Shown one piece after another: positions 27,385 to 36,099 of a DNA stretch of 64,000 bases (its first letter is position 1; every line of letters starts with the position of its first letter). This DNA comes from Lewinellaceae bacterium (lineage in GTDB: Bacteria > Bacteroidota > Bacteroidia > Chitinophagales > Saprospiraceae). Under the pieces are notes generated by a model that saw nothing but the letters and a program-made list of their open reading frames with translations, did no database searches and was not told the DNA's origin. The stretch covers positions 1,054,001 to 1,118,000 of the forward strand of contig JACJXX010000002.1 of assembly GCA_020636435.1 (NCBI GenBank), in the 5' to 3' direction. The position numbers and the translations under genes were made by a program.

Positions 27385-28779
27385 TTAGCCCTCCCCGCTT
27401 TTGAGCTCCCGTTCCATTCTTTTACGCAGGCCAAACCTGTTGTGGCAGACGTTGTCTTTTTGCCACTCTTGGAGCTGCGGCCCGGTGGCCGCCCGCATAG
27501 CCTGCTGAATGAATTGCGGGCTGATAGGCTGGTTGTACAGGGCGATGGATAAGACATCGGCACTGATCGCCTTCATGCCCCCTTTGTTCTTGTAGCGCCC
27601 GAAGATGCTCTCGATGATGTCAGAGCAGCAGAGCAGAGGCCCGTCCTGGTTGTACCGGCCAGCATAGGCGGCAAAGTAGGCGCCCATCGCATCAATAAAA
27701 GCGGTAGCCTGGCGGGTCATGACGTGTTGCGTAATGCGGTAATCGTTGACTTCCGCGCGCCACTCCGCGTAGCTGTCCGGGCTTAGCCCGCGGCTTTTGA
27801 GCACACTGGCCGTAATGGCGAGCAGGCTGTAAAACTGGTTTAGGCGAAGCCGGAGCCAAACGCCCCGGCAAAATGAAAGCCTGGCGCGCATGGAGGCTGG
27901 GAGCATCGGCCAGTAGCCGTCGATACGGCCCATCCATTCCACCAAAGTAAAGATACGCAGGAAACGGCCTTTATCGCGTAGGCTGGGCGGCAAAGCGAAA
28001 GACCAATCTGTCAGCGCCAGTTGTTGGCGCAGCGTGCCCACCTGGGCGCACAGGCGGCTCAGTGCCTTATCGTCCTTGAACAGCGCTTTGGCCAGGTTCA
28101 TCATCACGTGGCTGCAGTCGCTGACCCAGGGCAAGCCCAAAGCCCTCAATGCCGCCAACAAATTGGTCCCCTGGTCACAGATGACATAGCTCAGGGTAGC
28201 CGAGGGCCGCAGGCGCATATTGCGCTGGATAAAATCCGCTACTGCCGCGCCCGTCCAGGACGATTGGACTTCCATGCCCAGTACGCTGACATCTTCTATG
28301 CATAGGGGGCGCTCCTGAGAAACAGCATCGGCTTTGACGCCCAACAGCAACAGCAGCTGCTCCTTCCCGATTTGGATACTGGCGTCCAGTATCCCCACGT
28401 ATTCGCCCTTAAGGCCGTGCGTCAGCTTCAGCGCATGCAGCCCACAGCGCTGTACCCAGTTGCTGGCCGTCTTCCAGCTCGGGGCCGAATAGGGCCAGCC
28501 CATCATCTCGGCGTAAAAGCCAGCCGTGGATGCGGCACAGCGCAATGGCCCGCCGTGCAATACGATGTAAACAGCCAAGGCCATCATCTGCGCCGGGTAC
28601 ACACAGTTAAACACGGGCTGGGGTTTTGTAATGGCTTGCAGCTCCCGGACCTGGGCCTGCAACTTCACAATCATCGCATCACGGTGGCGGATCTGGTCCT
28701 TAAGCCGGCGACGCTGGCGCATGTTTTTTTGGAGGCGGCGGTGTAGCCGAAAAATCGTAGCTTTGAGTTGTGCCCGCAT
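27385..28779 (-). CDS. Transposase of IS element A (family not assigned)
   Basis: 464 residues, apparently complete. An arginine-rich coiled-coil start (RLHRRLQKNMRQRRRLKDQI) is followed by a DDE-like core: YVGILDASIQIGKEQ near 148, LSYVICDQGTNLLAALRALG near 215 and CSDIIESIFGRYKNKGG near 400 supply two Asp and a Glu in the right order. IS elements with 10-bp duplications include IS4- and IS1202-like groups, but I do not recognise the family. The left end of its element is broken by the nested IS1634 copy, so transposition of this copy is unlikely. Confidence 0.85.
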   Translation of the reverse strand: MRAQLKATIFRLHRRLQKNMRQRRRLKDQIRHRDAMIVKLQAQVRELQAITKPQPVFNCVYPAQMMALAVYIVLHGGPLRCAASTAGFYAEMMGWPYSAPSWKTASNWVQRCGLHALKLTHGLKGEYVGILDASIQIGKEQLLLLLGVKADAVSQERPLCIEDVSVLGMEVQSSWTGAAVADFIQRNMRLRPSATLSYVICDQGTNLLAALRALGLPWVSDCSHVMMNLAKALFKDDKALSRLCAQVGTLRQQLALTDWSFALPPSLRDKGRFLRIFTLVEWMGRIDGYWPMLPASMRARLSFCRGVWLRLRLNQFYSLLAITASVLKSRGLSPDSYAEWRAEVNDYRITQHVMTRQATAFIDAMGAYFAAYAGRYNQDGPLLCCSDIIESIFGRYKNKGGMKAISADVLSIALYNQPISPQFIQQAMRAATGPQLQEWQKDNVCHNRFGLRKRMERELKSGEG

Positions 28780-30797
28780 GGATGTCGTTTTTTGTTTCGC
28801 ACCCTAAAGCTACGGATATGCGGGCACTTCTAACTACACAAAAAACGCCGGGCTGGAAACGGGGCAGATTACACAGCCTATTCCTAGACCCCTTTCCCGA
28901 AGTTCTGGAAAAGGCAATAGCGGCCTCTTTTTCAAAAGAAGAGGTGGAAAGGATATTTATTAGTATGAAGGGAACCTTTGTCCGGCAGTTGCTTGATCAC
29001 AGGCATTTGAGGCCTCAAATTTTAAATTTTATCCGCAACAATCATATTTTATCCAGGTTAATCGATTTTTGTTTACAATGTGATGAATTCGACTATCCTC
29101 ATTTTATTGCTTTACTGGCTGAGGAAGATACCGGCAAATTGATCGTCACCCAATTTCAGGAGGGTACTTTATCGCGGGAATGGGTTCACCGTTATTTGAT
29201 TTCTGTCGGAAGAAAGGATCAATCGCTTATGGATAAGCATCTTGCTGCCTTAAATGAAGGGATAAGCCCACCATTCGAAAGGCCGGGAGAAGCTTATTTT
29301 AATCCAGAGATTGGAAAAGCAGTAGAAGAACAAAAACTAAAGGCCACGAAAGCTTTATTCTTCAACAAAGAGAAATTTGTTGAAATGGTTCGGTCTGTCT
29401 TCGATGAGTTTGGCGTGGACAAATTTCCTCAACGAGGCATCATATTTCGCGCTCATAGCGACTATCTAAAGGAAAATGAATTACGCGAGAAATATCCGAG
29501 GTTTATTCTCCATTTGATTAATGACAACCCATTAATGGACAAATTTGAACTCATTGAGAAAATCGAAACTAATTGGGAATGGGTTTCTATTAGGGAGCTG
29601 AAAAAATATCTGGACTTTCAAAAAGAGGTGAAGCTCAATGAAAGTGAGATAAATTATGTAAAAAGCTGGTGCGATAAACATGCAGGCAGTTTTCTTAGTG
29701 GCCAAAATCCAACCTGCGGAGATATTCATTTCACTTATTATGCCCTCAAATTCGAGTTTCGTGATTATCCTGCCGACACTTACTTAAAAATGGTTGGGGC
29801 AGGCATCCAAAACAAATTATCGTTTGGAATGACTATTATTACGTTTATCGAAAAGCATAATTTGGTTGCTCCGGCTTCTTTAGAGAAAAAGGTTCTGGAT
29901 AATTTAGAAAATCAAAAGGCATGGGGAGAATTGATGCAGCATTTCGATTATATTAAGAAGAAAAAGATCAAAAAAGCAGCCCCAATCCTAAAAACCTACA
30001 TTGAGTCTCCAGAGTTGGGAACTCGGCAAAATGCCTTGTATCTCTATCAGGAATTAGGTGGAGATATCGATTACCTCCTGGACTTAACCCTGAGATTTCC
30101 CCCAAATGATGCCCTTGAATCAGGCCTAATTGAAATTTTGATCCTGCAAAGGCCGGACGAAATTTTAGAATTACTTAAAGAACGATTCTCTTCCTCCCAG
30201 GTGAAAGCAGAAAAACTGCGATATGCCAAACAGATGATCAGGCTAAACCAACCGGAAGGATTGAAGTATCTAATTCACTATGCTGAAACGGAGAAAAAAT
30301 ATCCTTTTGACACGCTTAGCGAAGAAATGAATTTTCATTTTTACGATCCGAAGGGAATACCGCTTTTCCTTCGATTATTCAATTTAGGAAATGATCCTAG
30401 CATTCCTCAGGATGGTTTCAACAACCTTTCGAGATTTGCCAGATCCATATTGTTCCATATGGCGCTTTACGATGAAGGCAGGTTTTTCGATAGAGTCTAT
30501 TCATACGCAATCAGGTATCAGCGTTTCCATTCATTATTAAACAAATTGCCTACCTGGATACAATACCAGTTCCACCCGGCTTTTTCCGTAACGCTTGATC
30601 AGTTGAAATATTTTTTGAAGGATTTGCAACGGGCGTATGCGCGAGGCCAAAAAATGGAGCTGCAAGAAGCTCTCAGCGCTCATAAGAAGCTTATTTGAAT
30701 GCCCGGTTTTCCGATCATTGTTTCCTGATGTGCCATTCGTAAGTTCTTGAAAGAAAAATTGCCGCCGCCGGTGTCAAAAGAAATGTTAAGCAATAGT

Positions 30798-30889
30798 GGT
30801 GTTCAAAAATAAGCAATACGTCCGCTGTCTCTGGATTTTGGCTCCATAAAACAGCCACTTATATATATGAATTTTTATTTTTGAACACC
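30798..30889. repeat. 92-bp element with 15-bp perfect inverted ends
   Basis: GGTGTTCAAAAATAA (30798-30812) and its exact reverse complement (30875-30889) enclose about 60 bp. It lies in the gap between the NACHT gene end and the membrane-protein gene. It could be a minimal MITE or a terminator-like structure for the NACHT gene. The remaining parts of the 246-bp gap show only the palindrome at 30904. Confidence 0.6.
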
Positions 30890-30903
30890 TCTATTCCAAT
30901 ACG

Positions 30904-30929
30904 ATTTTTGCTATCTCAGATAGCAAAAC
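30904..30929. repeat. 26-bp palindromic direct repeat, right boundary of accessory island
   Basis: ATTTTTGCTATCTCAG then ATAGCAAAAC, one mismatch from 16805-16830 in the same orientation. The core TTTTGCTATCT/AGATAGCAAAA is itself a palindrome. Confidence 0.5.
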
Positions 30930-30944
30930 CGTTTATTTTTGTAT

Positions 30945-31658
30945 TCAAGCATTTGCCTGGCCTTCTACCTCCCTGAAAAACGTACTCGTAATCCCCGCAA
31001 TGCACAAAGCGGCAACCAGCCCTCCGGCAACGCCCGTCAGCAGGAATACGCTCAATTGGCTCTCAAAGACCAATCCCAGCAAGGTGATGGCGAACATGCC
31101 CACCGCCCAGCCAAAAACGTTCATGCCGATCCAGGACGACGCCTTTTCCCGGTGTTTTCTCAGTTCCAGCCACTGCGCAAACCCGATGAGGCCACCCAGG
31201 GTAGCCCCGAAAATGATAGAGCCGTACATTGCTGTAAATGTCGGAATGCCAAAAGGCGGGATCACTTGATGAATGGCGTTCTGCCCGGTATAGGAAAACG
31301 ACGGTACGATGGCCAGTATCCACCCCGCGATAAAGGCGATAACTGTATTGCCCCACCATCCTATCCAGGACAAATCCGCATATCGGCGCTTCAGCGCCCG
31401 CCACTGAAACCACGCCAGGATGGTGCCGGCAATCAGCCCGCCGGCCAGGGCGACGCCCAGCCCGCCGACCTTTTCAACTGCCGTGCCGGGCTGCCCGAGC
31501 AGTTGGCTTTCCATTGTCAGGATGCCTGCAGCAACGGCTATTCCTAAAAATATTCCCAATGCATCATTTAAAATCCAGTTGATCCGGTAAGGCACGACGA
31601 AAGAATAAACTGTCCATTCTGGCTTGTACTTTTTGCGCCATGCTGCGTTGCTCATCAC
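30945..31658 (-). CDS. Polytopic membrane protein of unknown function, N-terminus derived from MITE
   Basis: 237 residues as open frame with about six hydrophobic segments (for example ALGIFLGIAVAAGILTM, GLGVALAGGLIAGTILAWF, VIAFIAGWILAIV, SIIFGATLGGLIGFAQWLEL). Gly-rich internal repeats suggest a duplicated three-helix unit: LIAGTILAWFQWRALKRR and LGGLIGFAQWLELRKH occupy equivalent places. The first 20 residues (MMSNAAWRKK...) are encoded by the family B element at 31588-31752, which has replaced or capped the original start. The true start may be the Met of GILTMESQLL or the MITE ATG. Function not known. Confidence 0.6.
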   Translation of the reverse strand: MMSNAAWRKKYKPEWTVYSFVVPYRINWILNDALGIFLGIAVAAGILTMESQLLGQPGTAVEKVGGLGVALAGGLIAGTILAWFQWRALKRRYADLSWIGWWGNTVIAFIAGWILAIVPSFSYTGQNAIHQVIPPFGIPTFTAMYGSIIFGATLGGLIGFAQWLELRKHREKASSWIGMNVFGWAVGMFAITLLGLVFESQLSVFLLTGVAGGLVAALCIAGITSTFFREVEGQANA

Positions 31659-31752
31659 TCAGGTAGCTTTGGCTATCCTCATTCTTCGCGCCTTGCCTGG
31701 CACAAAAATTACTGCCCCATAATTGAACACTTTATTCTTTCCTCGTGCCTAA
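31588..31752. repeat. MITE-like element family B, copy 2
   Basis: 165 bp, inverted relative to copy 1, with ends TAAGGCACGACGAAAGAATAAA and TTTATTCTTTCCTCGTGCCTAA. The interior matches copies 1 and 3. It overlaps the 5' end of the membrane-protein frame. Confidence 0.85.
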
Positions 31753-31860
31753 GAGCTTTTCATGATTTTTGTTTGTTTGTTTTATATAAAAGGATGGGGA
31801 GGGGGGAGATGTTCAGATAGGAATGAACAAACGCATACCTACCAAGTCGCTTCGATGCTA

Positions 31861-32478
31861 CTACCGCCGCAACACCTTAAACGCCATCCCCCGCCCGTAC
31901 TTCTGCATAATGGCCAGGTTGATCCACGCCATGGCGAACGATTCGATGAGCGGCACCTTGTCGTCGCCCCCAAAATCGTATACCTCTCCAAAGCCGATGT
32001 CTTTGGCCAGTTGCTCCGCCAAAGCTTTGGCCTCTTTATTGCCGCCCGCCATAAACATATCCGCCTTTACGCCATCATAGTCCGGGTTTTCCATATTCTC
32101 GAAGCCGGTAGTGTTGAAGCATTTGACGACGCTTTTGGCATTGGTAAGCGCTTTGAGCGCCTCGTAGCCGTTGTCGTACCCCTTAGGCTTCTTGCCCACC
32201 GAGTTGGTCGCGTCAATGATGATGCTGTTGCTCACGTCGCCAATTTCTTCGGCGATGCCCGGGATGGCGTCCGGCGGCGTAGCGAACAGAATGGCGCCCG
32301 CCCCGCGCACGCAGTGCTTGACTTCCGTAGCGCTCACGCCGTTGTTGCCCTGAATGAGGTTGATGACTTTATCCGATCTGGGGTCGCGTGCTCCGATCAC
32401 GCAAAGATGGCCGGCCTGCGCCCAGCGCTTGGCCAGCGCGCCGCCGACGTTGCCGTGGCCAATGATGGCTATTTTCAT
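31861..32478 (-). CDS. NADPH-dependent F420 reductase-family dinucleotide-binding protein
   Basis: 205 residues. The N-terminal Rossmann motif (MKIAIIGHGNVGGALAKRW) and ARDPRSDKV suggest NADP binding, and the middle LFATPPDAIPGIAEEIG, IIIDATNSVG and VVKCFNTTGFENM are typical of the Fno/NPDR-like family. In Bacteroidota, which lack F420, such proteins probably use another acceptor, so the reaction is unknown. ATG at 32478 directly begins the Rossmann strand. Isolated from neighbours by more than 100 bp. Confidence 0.85.
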   Translation of the reverse strand: MKIAIIGHGNVGGALAKRWAQAGHLCVIGARDPRSDKVINLIQGNNGVSATEVKHCVRGAGAILFATPPDAIPGIAEEIGDVSNSIIIDATNSVGKKPKGYDNGYEALKALTNAKSVVKCFNTTGFENMENPDYDGVKADMFMAGGNKEAKALAEQLAKDIGFGEVYDFGGDDKVPLIESFAMAWINLAIMQKYGRGMAFKVLRR

Positions 32479-32593
32479 GATGTGTGTGTTTTGTTTAGTG
32501 ATACACTGTATAAAGGCAAAAAGGCAGCATATTGTTTGCGCTCGTCGAAGCCGCTCGTCGAAGTCTCCAGACTTCGACGACGCTATTTCGACA

Positions 32594-34885
32594 CTACACC
32601 CCCACCCTCACCCCCACATAAAAATGCACCCCCGCCGCCGGCTCATAATACCTTCCCCCAAACGCATTGATCCGAATATTGCTGTTGTAAGCCGCATCCA
32701 GCAAATTGTTGGCCCCCAAAAAAGGGTGCAAGCTCCACTTTGAAAACTGCCGGGAATAGCTAAGCCGCAGCCCTGCATCCAGGTAGCCGTTATCTAGTTC
32801 CCTATTAGCGTCATCCACATAGAGCGAGCCGATGTAGCGGCAACGCAAGCTACCCAGCAGCCCGGAAGCGTGCAGGTAGCGAAGGCCGAAGAAGCCAAAA
32901 TGACGGGGGATAGCAGGCAATTGATTGCCGGCAAAATCGCCCTCCGGCGTAGTGTAATGGGTGTAGGTAAAATCCGAAAAGGTATAGGAAAAGCTGGCGG
33001 CCAATCCGGAGCCCAACTGCCAGTCCAGGCTGGCTTCCAGCCCCAGCCGCTGCGAGGCTCCGGCGTTTCGGTAGAAGAGGCGGCCGGGGAAGGCCTCCAG
33101 CTCGAAAGGCAGCAGTTCGTCTTTCAGGGTGATGTAAAAGAGGGCCAGTTGGTAGCGGAGCCGGCGCTGAACGATGCCGCGCAAACCAAGCTCGTAGTTG
33201 GCAGCCTGCTGTGGCGACAGGTCCTCATTAAAGCCGCCGCCGGTAGGATTAGCAGACAATTCACTCAGGGCCGGGGTCTCAAAGCTGGTGGAAACGTTGG
33301 CGAAAGCACGGGCCGCCGGGCCGAAAGTGTAGAGCAGCCCAAGGGAGGGGTTAACGCTTTCAAAGCCCAATCTACCCGACTCGTCCCCATCCGCCAGGAA
33401 CCGGTCATCGGCGGCCAGGCGCAGGGCGTCGAAGCGGGTGCTGAGCGTAGCGCCGAAAGCGCCGGTTAGCTGCAGTTCCTGCACCCAGTAAAACCCCAGG
33501 CTGCGGAAGGATTCTTCCTGATCAAAGCCCAATGGGCCGGCTGCTCCTTCCAGGTTGTCGAAGCGCTGGCGGCCGTCCACCTGGTTAGCCAGGTCCATGC
33601 CCAGCTTAAAGCGGTAGGGCAAGGCCCCCAGCTTGCCGGTGTAGCTATAACCGGCGCCCAGGCCACTGTATTGCCGGCCCAGTTCCACAATGCCCCCCGC
33701 CTCGAAGGGCAGGCGGTTGTTGAAATCCCGGAAGAGGTAAAATGCATACGCCTCTAACTTGTGTTCCAATCCCCAGCCGTGCTTCCAGCGCACCGCCGCC
33801 CTGCCCTGCCGCACTGCCTCCCCGGCATTGAATAGGATGTTGCGGGAAAATGCCTGGCGGCGGTTCGCCTGAATATCTTCGAGGGCAAGCCCGCCGGCAT
33901 CCTCCGCCAGCGGGCTGTCCAGGTAGTTGATGAGGAACTGGAGCTGGCCGCCGGGCTGTTGATCGTTATTTTTATAATCATTACTTTTATAATCATTATA
34001 AACATAATCATTACTTAAATAACGATTACTTTTATAATCGTTATATTTGTAATCGTTATAAACATAATCATTACTTTTATAATCATTACATTTGTAATCG
34101 TTATAAACATAATCATCACTTTTATAATCGTTATGTTTGTAATGATTATATTTATAACCATCCCCCTCTCCCTTTCCTGCCGCACCCTTCTTCCCGTAAT
34201 CAAAATGCAGCCTCGCATTAAACAGCGACGACTCCATGCGGCTGTGCTCCCGGTACCCTTCCAGCCGGGTGTGACTGCCATAGGCGATGAAGCCCAACCT
34301 CCCTTTTCCGCCCCCTCCTTTCAGTTGATACCGTTGGAAACCGTAGCTGCCGGCGCTGAACCGCCCTTCGGCAAAGGGCTGAGCCGGCGGCTCCTCGGTG
34401 GTGAAATTGATGACGCCGCCGGCGGCGTTGCCATACAGGCCGGAAGAAGGCCCGCGGATCACCTCGGCCGACGAAAGCAGGCCCGGGTCGATGTTGTCGA
34501 CCTGCCCCTGCCCGTCGGGGGTGGATTCCGGCAGGCCGTCCACCACGAGCTGTATGCCACGGATGCCAAAGGCGGAGCGGGCGCCGAAGCCGCGAATGGC
34601 AATGCGGGCGTCCTGGGCGAAGTTGTCGGCATTGAGGGCCAGCAGGCCGGGCACGTTGGCCAGGGATTCATTCAGGGACAGCTGCTGTTGAGCCGACTGG
34701 ATAAGATTTTGGGAAACAACGGTTAAAGATAACGGAGCGTCCAGTTCCCGGCTTTCCAGGCGGGTAGCTGTGACGGTGATGGAATCCAGAGAACTGAGGA
34801 GAAGCGTATCGGACAGGGGCGATTGGCTCTCCACAGTCAATGGCAGGAAAAGGATAATGAAAAAAATGATAGGACGCATGAGCAT
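32594..34885 (-). CDS. TonB-dependent outer-membrane receptor with repetitive loop
   Basis: About 763 residues. Signal peptide (IIFFIILFLPLTVES) is followed by a plug domain (SITVTATRLESRELDAPLSL, ALNADNFAQDARIAIRGFG, SSGLYGNAAGGVINF) and a 22-strand barrel ending in an aromatic-terminated strand (HFYVGVRVGV). An asparagine/tyrosine-rich tetrapeptide repeat (YKSNDYVYND type) lies at about residues 245-310 in a probable extracellular loop. Substrate unknown. The start is ATG 34885 (34879 also possible; the frame opens at GTG 34894). It sits next to carbonic anhydrase on the same strand with a 15-bp gap. Confidence 0.9.
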   Translation of the reverse strand: MLMRPIIFFIILFLPLTVESQSPLSDTLLLSSLDSITVTATRLESRELDAPLSLTVVSQNLIQSAQQQLSLNESLANVPGLLALNADNFAQDARIAIRGFGARSAFGIRGIQLVVDGLPESTPDGQGQVDNIDPGLLSSAEVIRGPSSGLYGNAAGGVINFTTEEPPAQPFAEGRFSAGSYGFQRYQLKGGGGKGRLGFIAYGSHTRLEGYREHSRMESSLFNARLHFDYGKKGAAGKGEGDGYKYNHYKHNDYKSDDYVYNDYKCNDYKSNDYVYNDYKYNDYKSNRYLSNDYVYNDYKSNDYKNNDQQPGGQLQFLINYLDSPLAEDAGGLALEDIQANRRQAFSRNILFNAGEAVRQGRAAVRWKHGWGLEHKLEAYAFYLFRDFNNRLPFEAGGIVELGRQYSGLGAGYSYTGKLGALPYRFKLGMDLANQVDGRQRFDNLEGAAGPLGFDQEESFRSLGFYWVQELQLTGAFGATLSTRFDALRLAADDRFLADGDESGRLGFESVNPSLGLLYTFGPAARAFANVSTSFETPALSELSANPTGGGFNEDLSPQQAANYELGLRGIVQRRLRYQLALFYITLKDELLPFELEAFPGRLFYRNAGASQRLGLEASLDWQLGSGLAASFSYTFSDFTYTHYTTPEGDFAGNQLPAIPRHFGFFGLRYLHASGLLGSLRCRYIGSLYVDDANRELDNGYLDAGLRLSYSRQFSKWSLHPFLGANNLLDAAYNSNIRINAFGGRYYEPAAGVHFYVGVRVGV
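33960..34157. repeat. 12-bp in-frame tandem repeat in TonB receptor gene
   Basis: About 16 degenerate units of TTTATAATCATTAC type on the plus strand (coding Asn-Asp-Tyr-Lys/Val and Ser/Tyr/Cys variants). It is strongly A+T-rich in a GC-rich gene. Units of 12 bp keep the frame, so copy-number change would alter the loop length. Confidence 0.9.
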
Positions 34886-34900
34886 TAAAAGCACTGCTTC

Positions 34901-35482
34901 CTACTCGAAGAAGTCGACTTTCCCGGAAGCCAGGTTGTAGTAAGCCGGCACTACTTTCAATTCCCGCTTGGCGGCCTCCTCCTGGATAATGGGCGAACGG
35001 CGCATAATCTCCCGCGCCGTCAATTCAGCATTTTTCTTAACGACTGCGTTGACCGATTTGTCGTTGGAAGCGTTCATAGCGGGAATGATGTGCATCAACA
35101 GGTGGTTGAGGTTGTACCCCAGGTCGCCCCCGTCAATAGCGGCTGTTACGGCTCCGCAGCTCTCATGGCCCAGCACGATGATGAGATTGGTGTTGAGGTG
35201 AGCGGCGGCATACTCGATACTGGCCAGGGTTGAAGAATTGGCGACATTGCCGGCTACCCGGATGGTAAACAGTTCTCCCAGCCCGGTGTCGAATACAAGC
35301 TCGGGAACAACGCGGGAATCGGCACAGCCCAGGATCACGGCAAATGGGCGCTGGCCGGTGGATAGTTCCTTTCGGCGGCCGGTATCCACATTTTCGGTAT
35401 TCAGCTTGTCATTAATAAATCTTTGATTGCCTTCTTTAAGACGGCTAAGGGCTGCCTGCCAGCTCAGGTTAGATGCTTCCAT
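34901..35482 (-). CDS. Beta-class carbonic anhydrase
   Basis: 193 residues from ATG at 35482 (MEASNLSWQAAL). Interconverts CO2 and bicarbonate. Zinc ligands are in the motifs VILGCADSRVVPE (Cys and Asp-Arg dyad) and VLGHESCGAV (His, Cys). The length and C-terminus (ASGKVDFFE) fit the bacterial beta class. The open frame starts 12 codons earlier at 35518, but the upstream part is not conserved-looking. Likely soluble. Confidence 0.95.
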   Translation of the reverse strand: MEASNLSWQAALSRLKEGNQRFINDKLNTENVDTGRRKELSTGQRPFAVILGCADSRVVPELVFDTGLGELFTIRVAGNVANSSTLASIEYAAAHLNTNLIIVLGHESCGAVTAAIDGGDLGYNLNHLLMHIIPAMNASNDKSVNAVVKKNAELTAREIMRRSPIIQEEAAKRELKVVPAYYNLASGKVDFFE

Positions 35483-35628
35483 TCTTGTTTTTTTTATGCA
35501 GTAGTCTAAAAGGGTCAACGCTGAACCCCGTATTTTGTTTGCAAATTGGGCGTATTACAGAAAACCGGCTACCAGAGATTAGAGATTATTGTTATTTTGA
35601 ACCCATTTGCTAATAATACGAACTGATT

Positions 35629-36030
35629 ATGAAGTACGCCGCATTTATTTTACTAGGAACCCTGATCTTTTCCTGCAATGCTTCCAAACAGGGGCAAAGC
35701 GCCAACGCCGCCCCTGACCCTCAGCGCATCGAAACCCGGGAGAATACCCGAACGTCCTATACCTGCCTGGGCAACGAGCCGTTTTGGTCGGTTCAGGTCA
35801 AAGGCAATGAGATCATTTTCCGCACGCCCGAAGAAGGGCCGATCAGCTATCCTTACCAGGCGCCCCAGCAAAAAGGCGGGCGGAAAGTATTTGAAAGCAA
35901 GGCCGGCAGCTCCAACATTAAGGTGGCCATCGAGGAGGTGGCCTGCACGGACTCCATGTCCGGAGAACGCTTTCCGTATACGGCAGAGATAACCAAAGAC
36001 GGAAAAATATACCGTGGATGTGCGAAATGA
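35629..36030 (+). CDS. Small lipoprotein, COG3650-like
   Basis: 133 residues with lipobox (TLIFSCN, Cys at about 16). The mature part contains YTCLGNEPFWSVQVKGNEI, EEGPISYPYQ and CTDSMSGERFPYTAEI, the pattern of the COG3650 envelope lipoprotein domain: GNEPFW and the paired cysteines at CTDSMSG are the family signature. Function unknown. Short 70-bp gap to the next gene on the same strand. Confidence 0.8.
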   Translation: MKYAAFILLGTLIFSCNASKQGQSANAAPDPQRIETRENTRTSYTCLGNEPFWSVQVKGNEIIFRTPEEGPISYPYQAPQQKGGRKVFESKAGSSNIKVAIEEVACTDSMSGERFPYTAEITKDGKIYRGCAK

Positions 36031-36099
36031 CTCCCAGCCAACGATTTTAGAAGGCTTGAAATGTTAAATTTGTGAGGCGTCCCATAGAAAAAACCATCC

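Larger units (their letters stand above)
25366..28880. mobile_element. IS element A, copy 2 (1518 bp), interrupted by IS1634-type element
   Basis: Flanked by the 10-bp duplication TTCCTAGACC (25356-25365 and 28881-28890). Its first three bases (TAG, 25366-25368) are separated from the remainder (27366-28880) by the IS1634-type insertion. The right end CAGATTACACAGCCTA is inverse to the left end. It interrupts the NACHT gene. Confidence 0.92.
23166..30698 (+). pseudogene. NACHT-type STAND NTPase (bacterial NLR-like) split by nested insertion sequences
   Basis: 23166-25365 and 28891-30698 join exactly in frame (4008 nt, 1335 residues) once the insertions and one copy of the 10-bp duplication TTCCTAGACC are removed. 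The helical N-terminus (residues 1-95, DNLEAAIDLLRGLLKDSP, NQIRMGILSLL) resembles an effector-associated domain of conflict-system NTPases. A NACHT domain follows, with Walker A SDAGVGKSFELL near 197-208 and Walker B VVLFDGLDEVN near 245. The remaining 800 residues look like alpha-helical repeats. Intact relatives act as anti-phage sensors. The gene is A+T-richer than its surroundings and follows the XRE-ImmA/PIN pair. The 735-residue left fragment still holds the full NTPase domain and could be expressed. No upstream partner seen. Confidence 0.87.
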
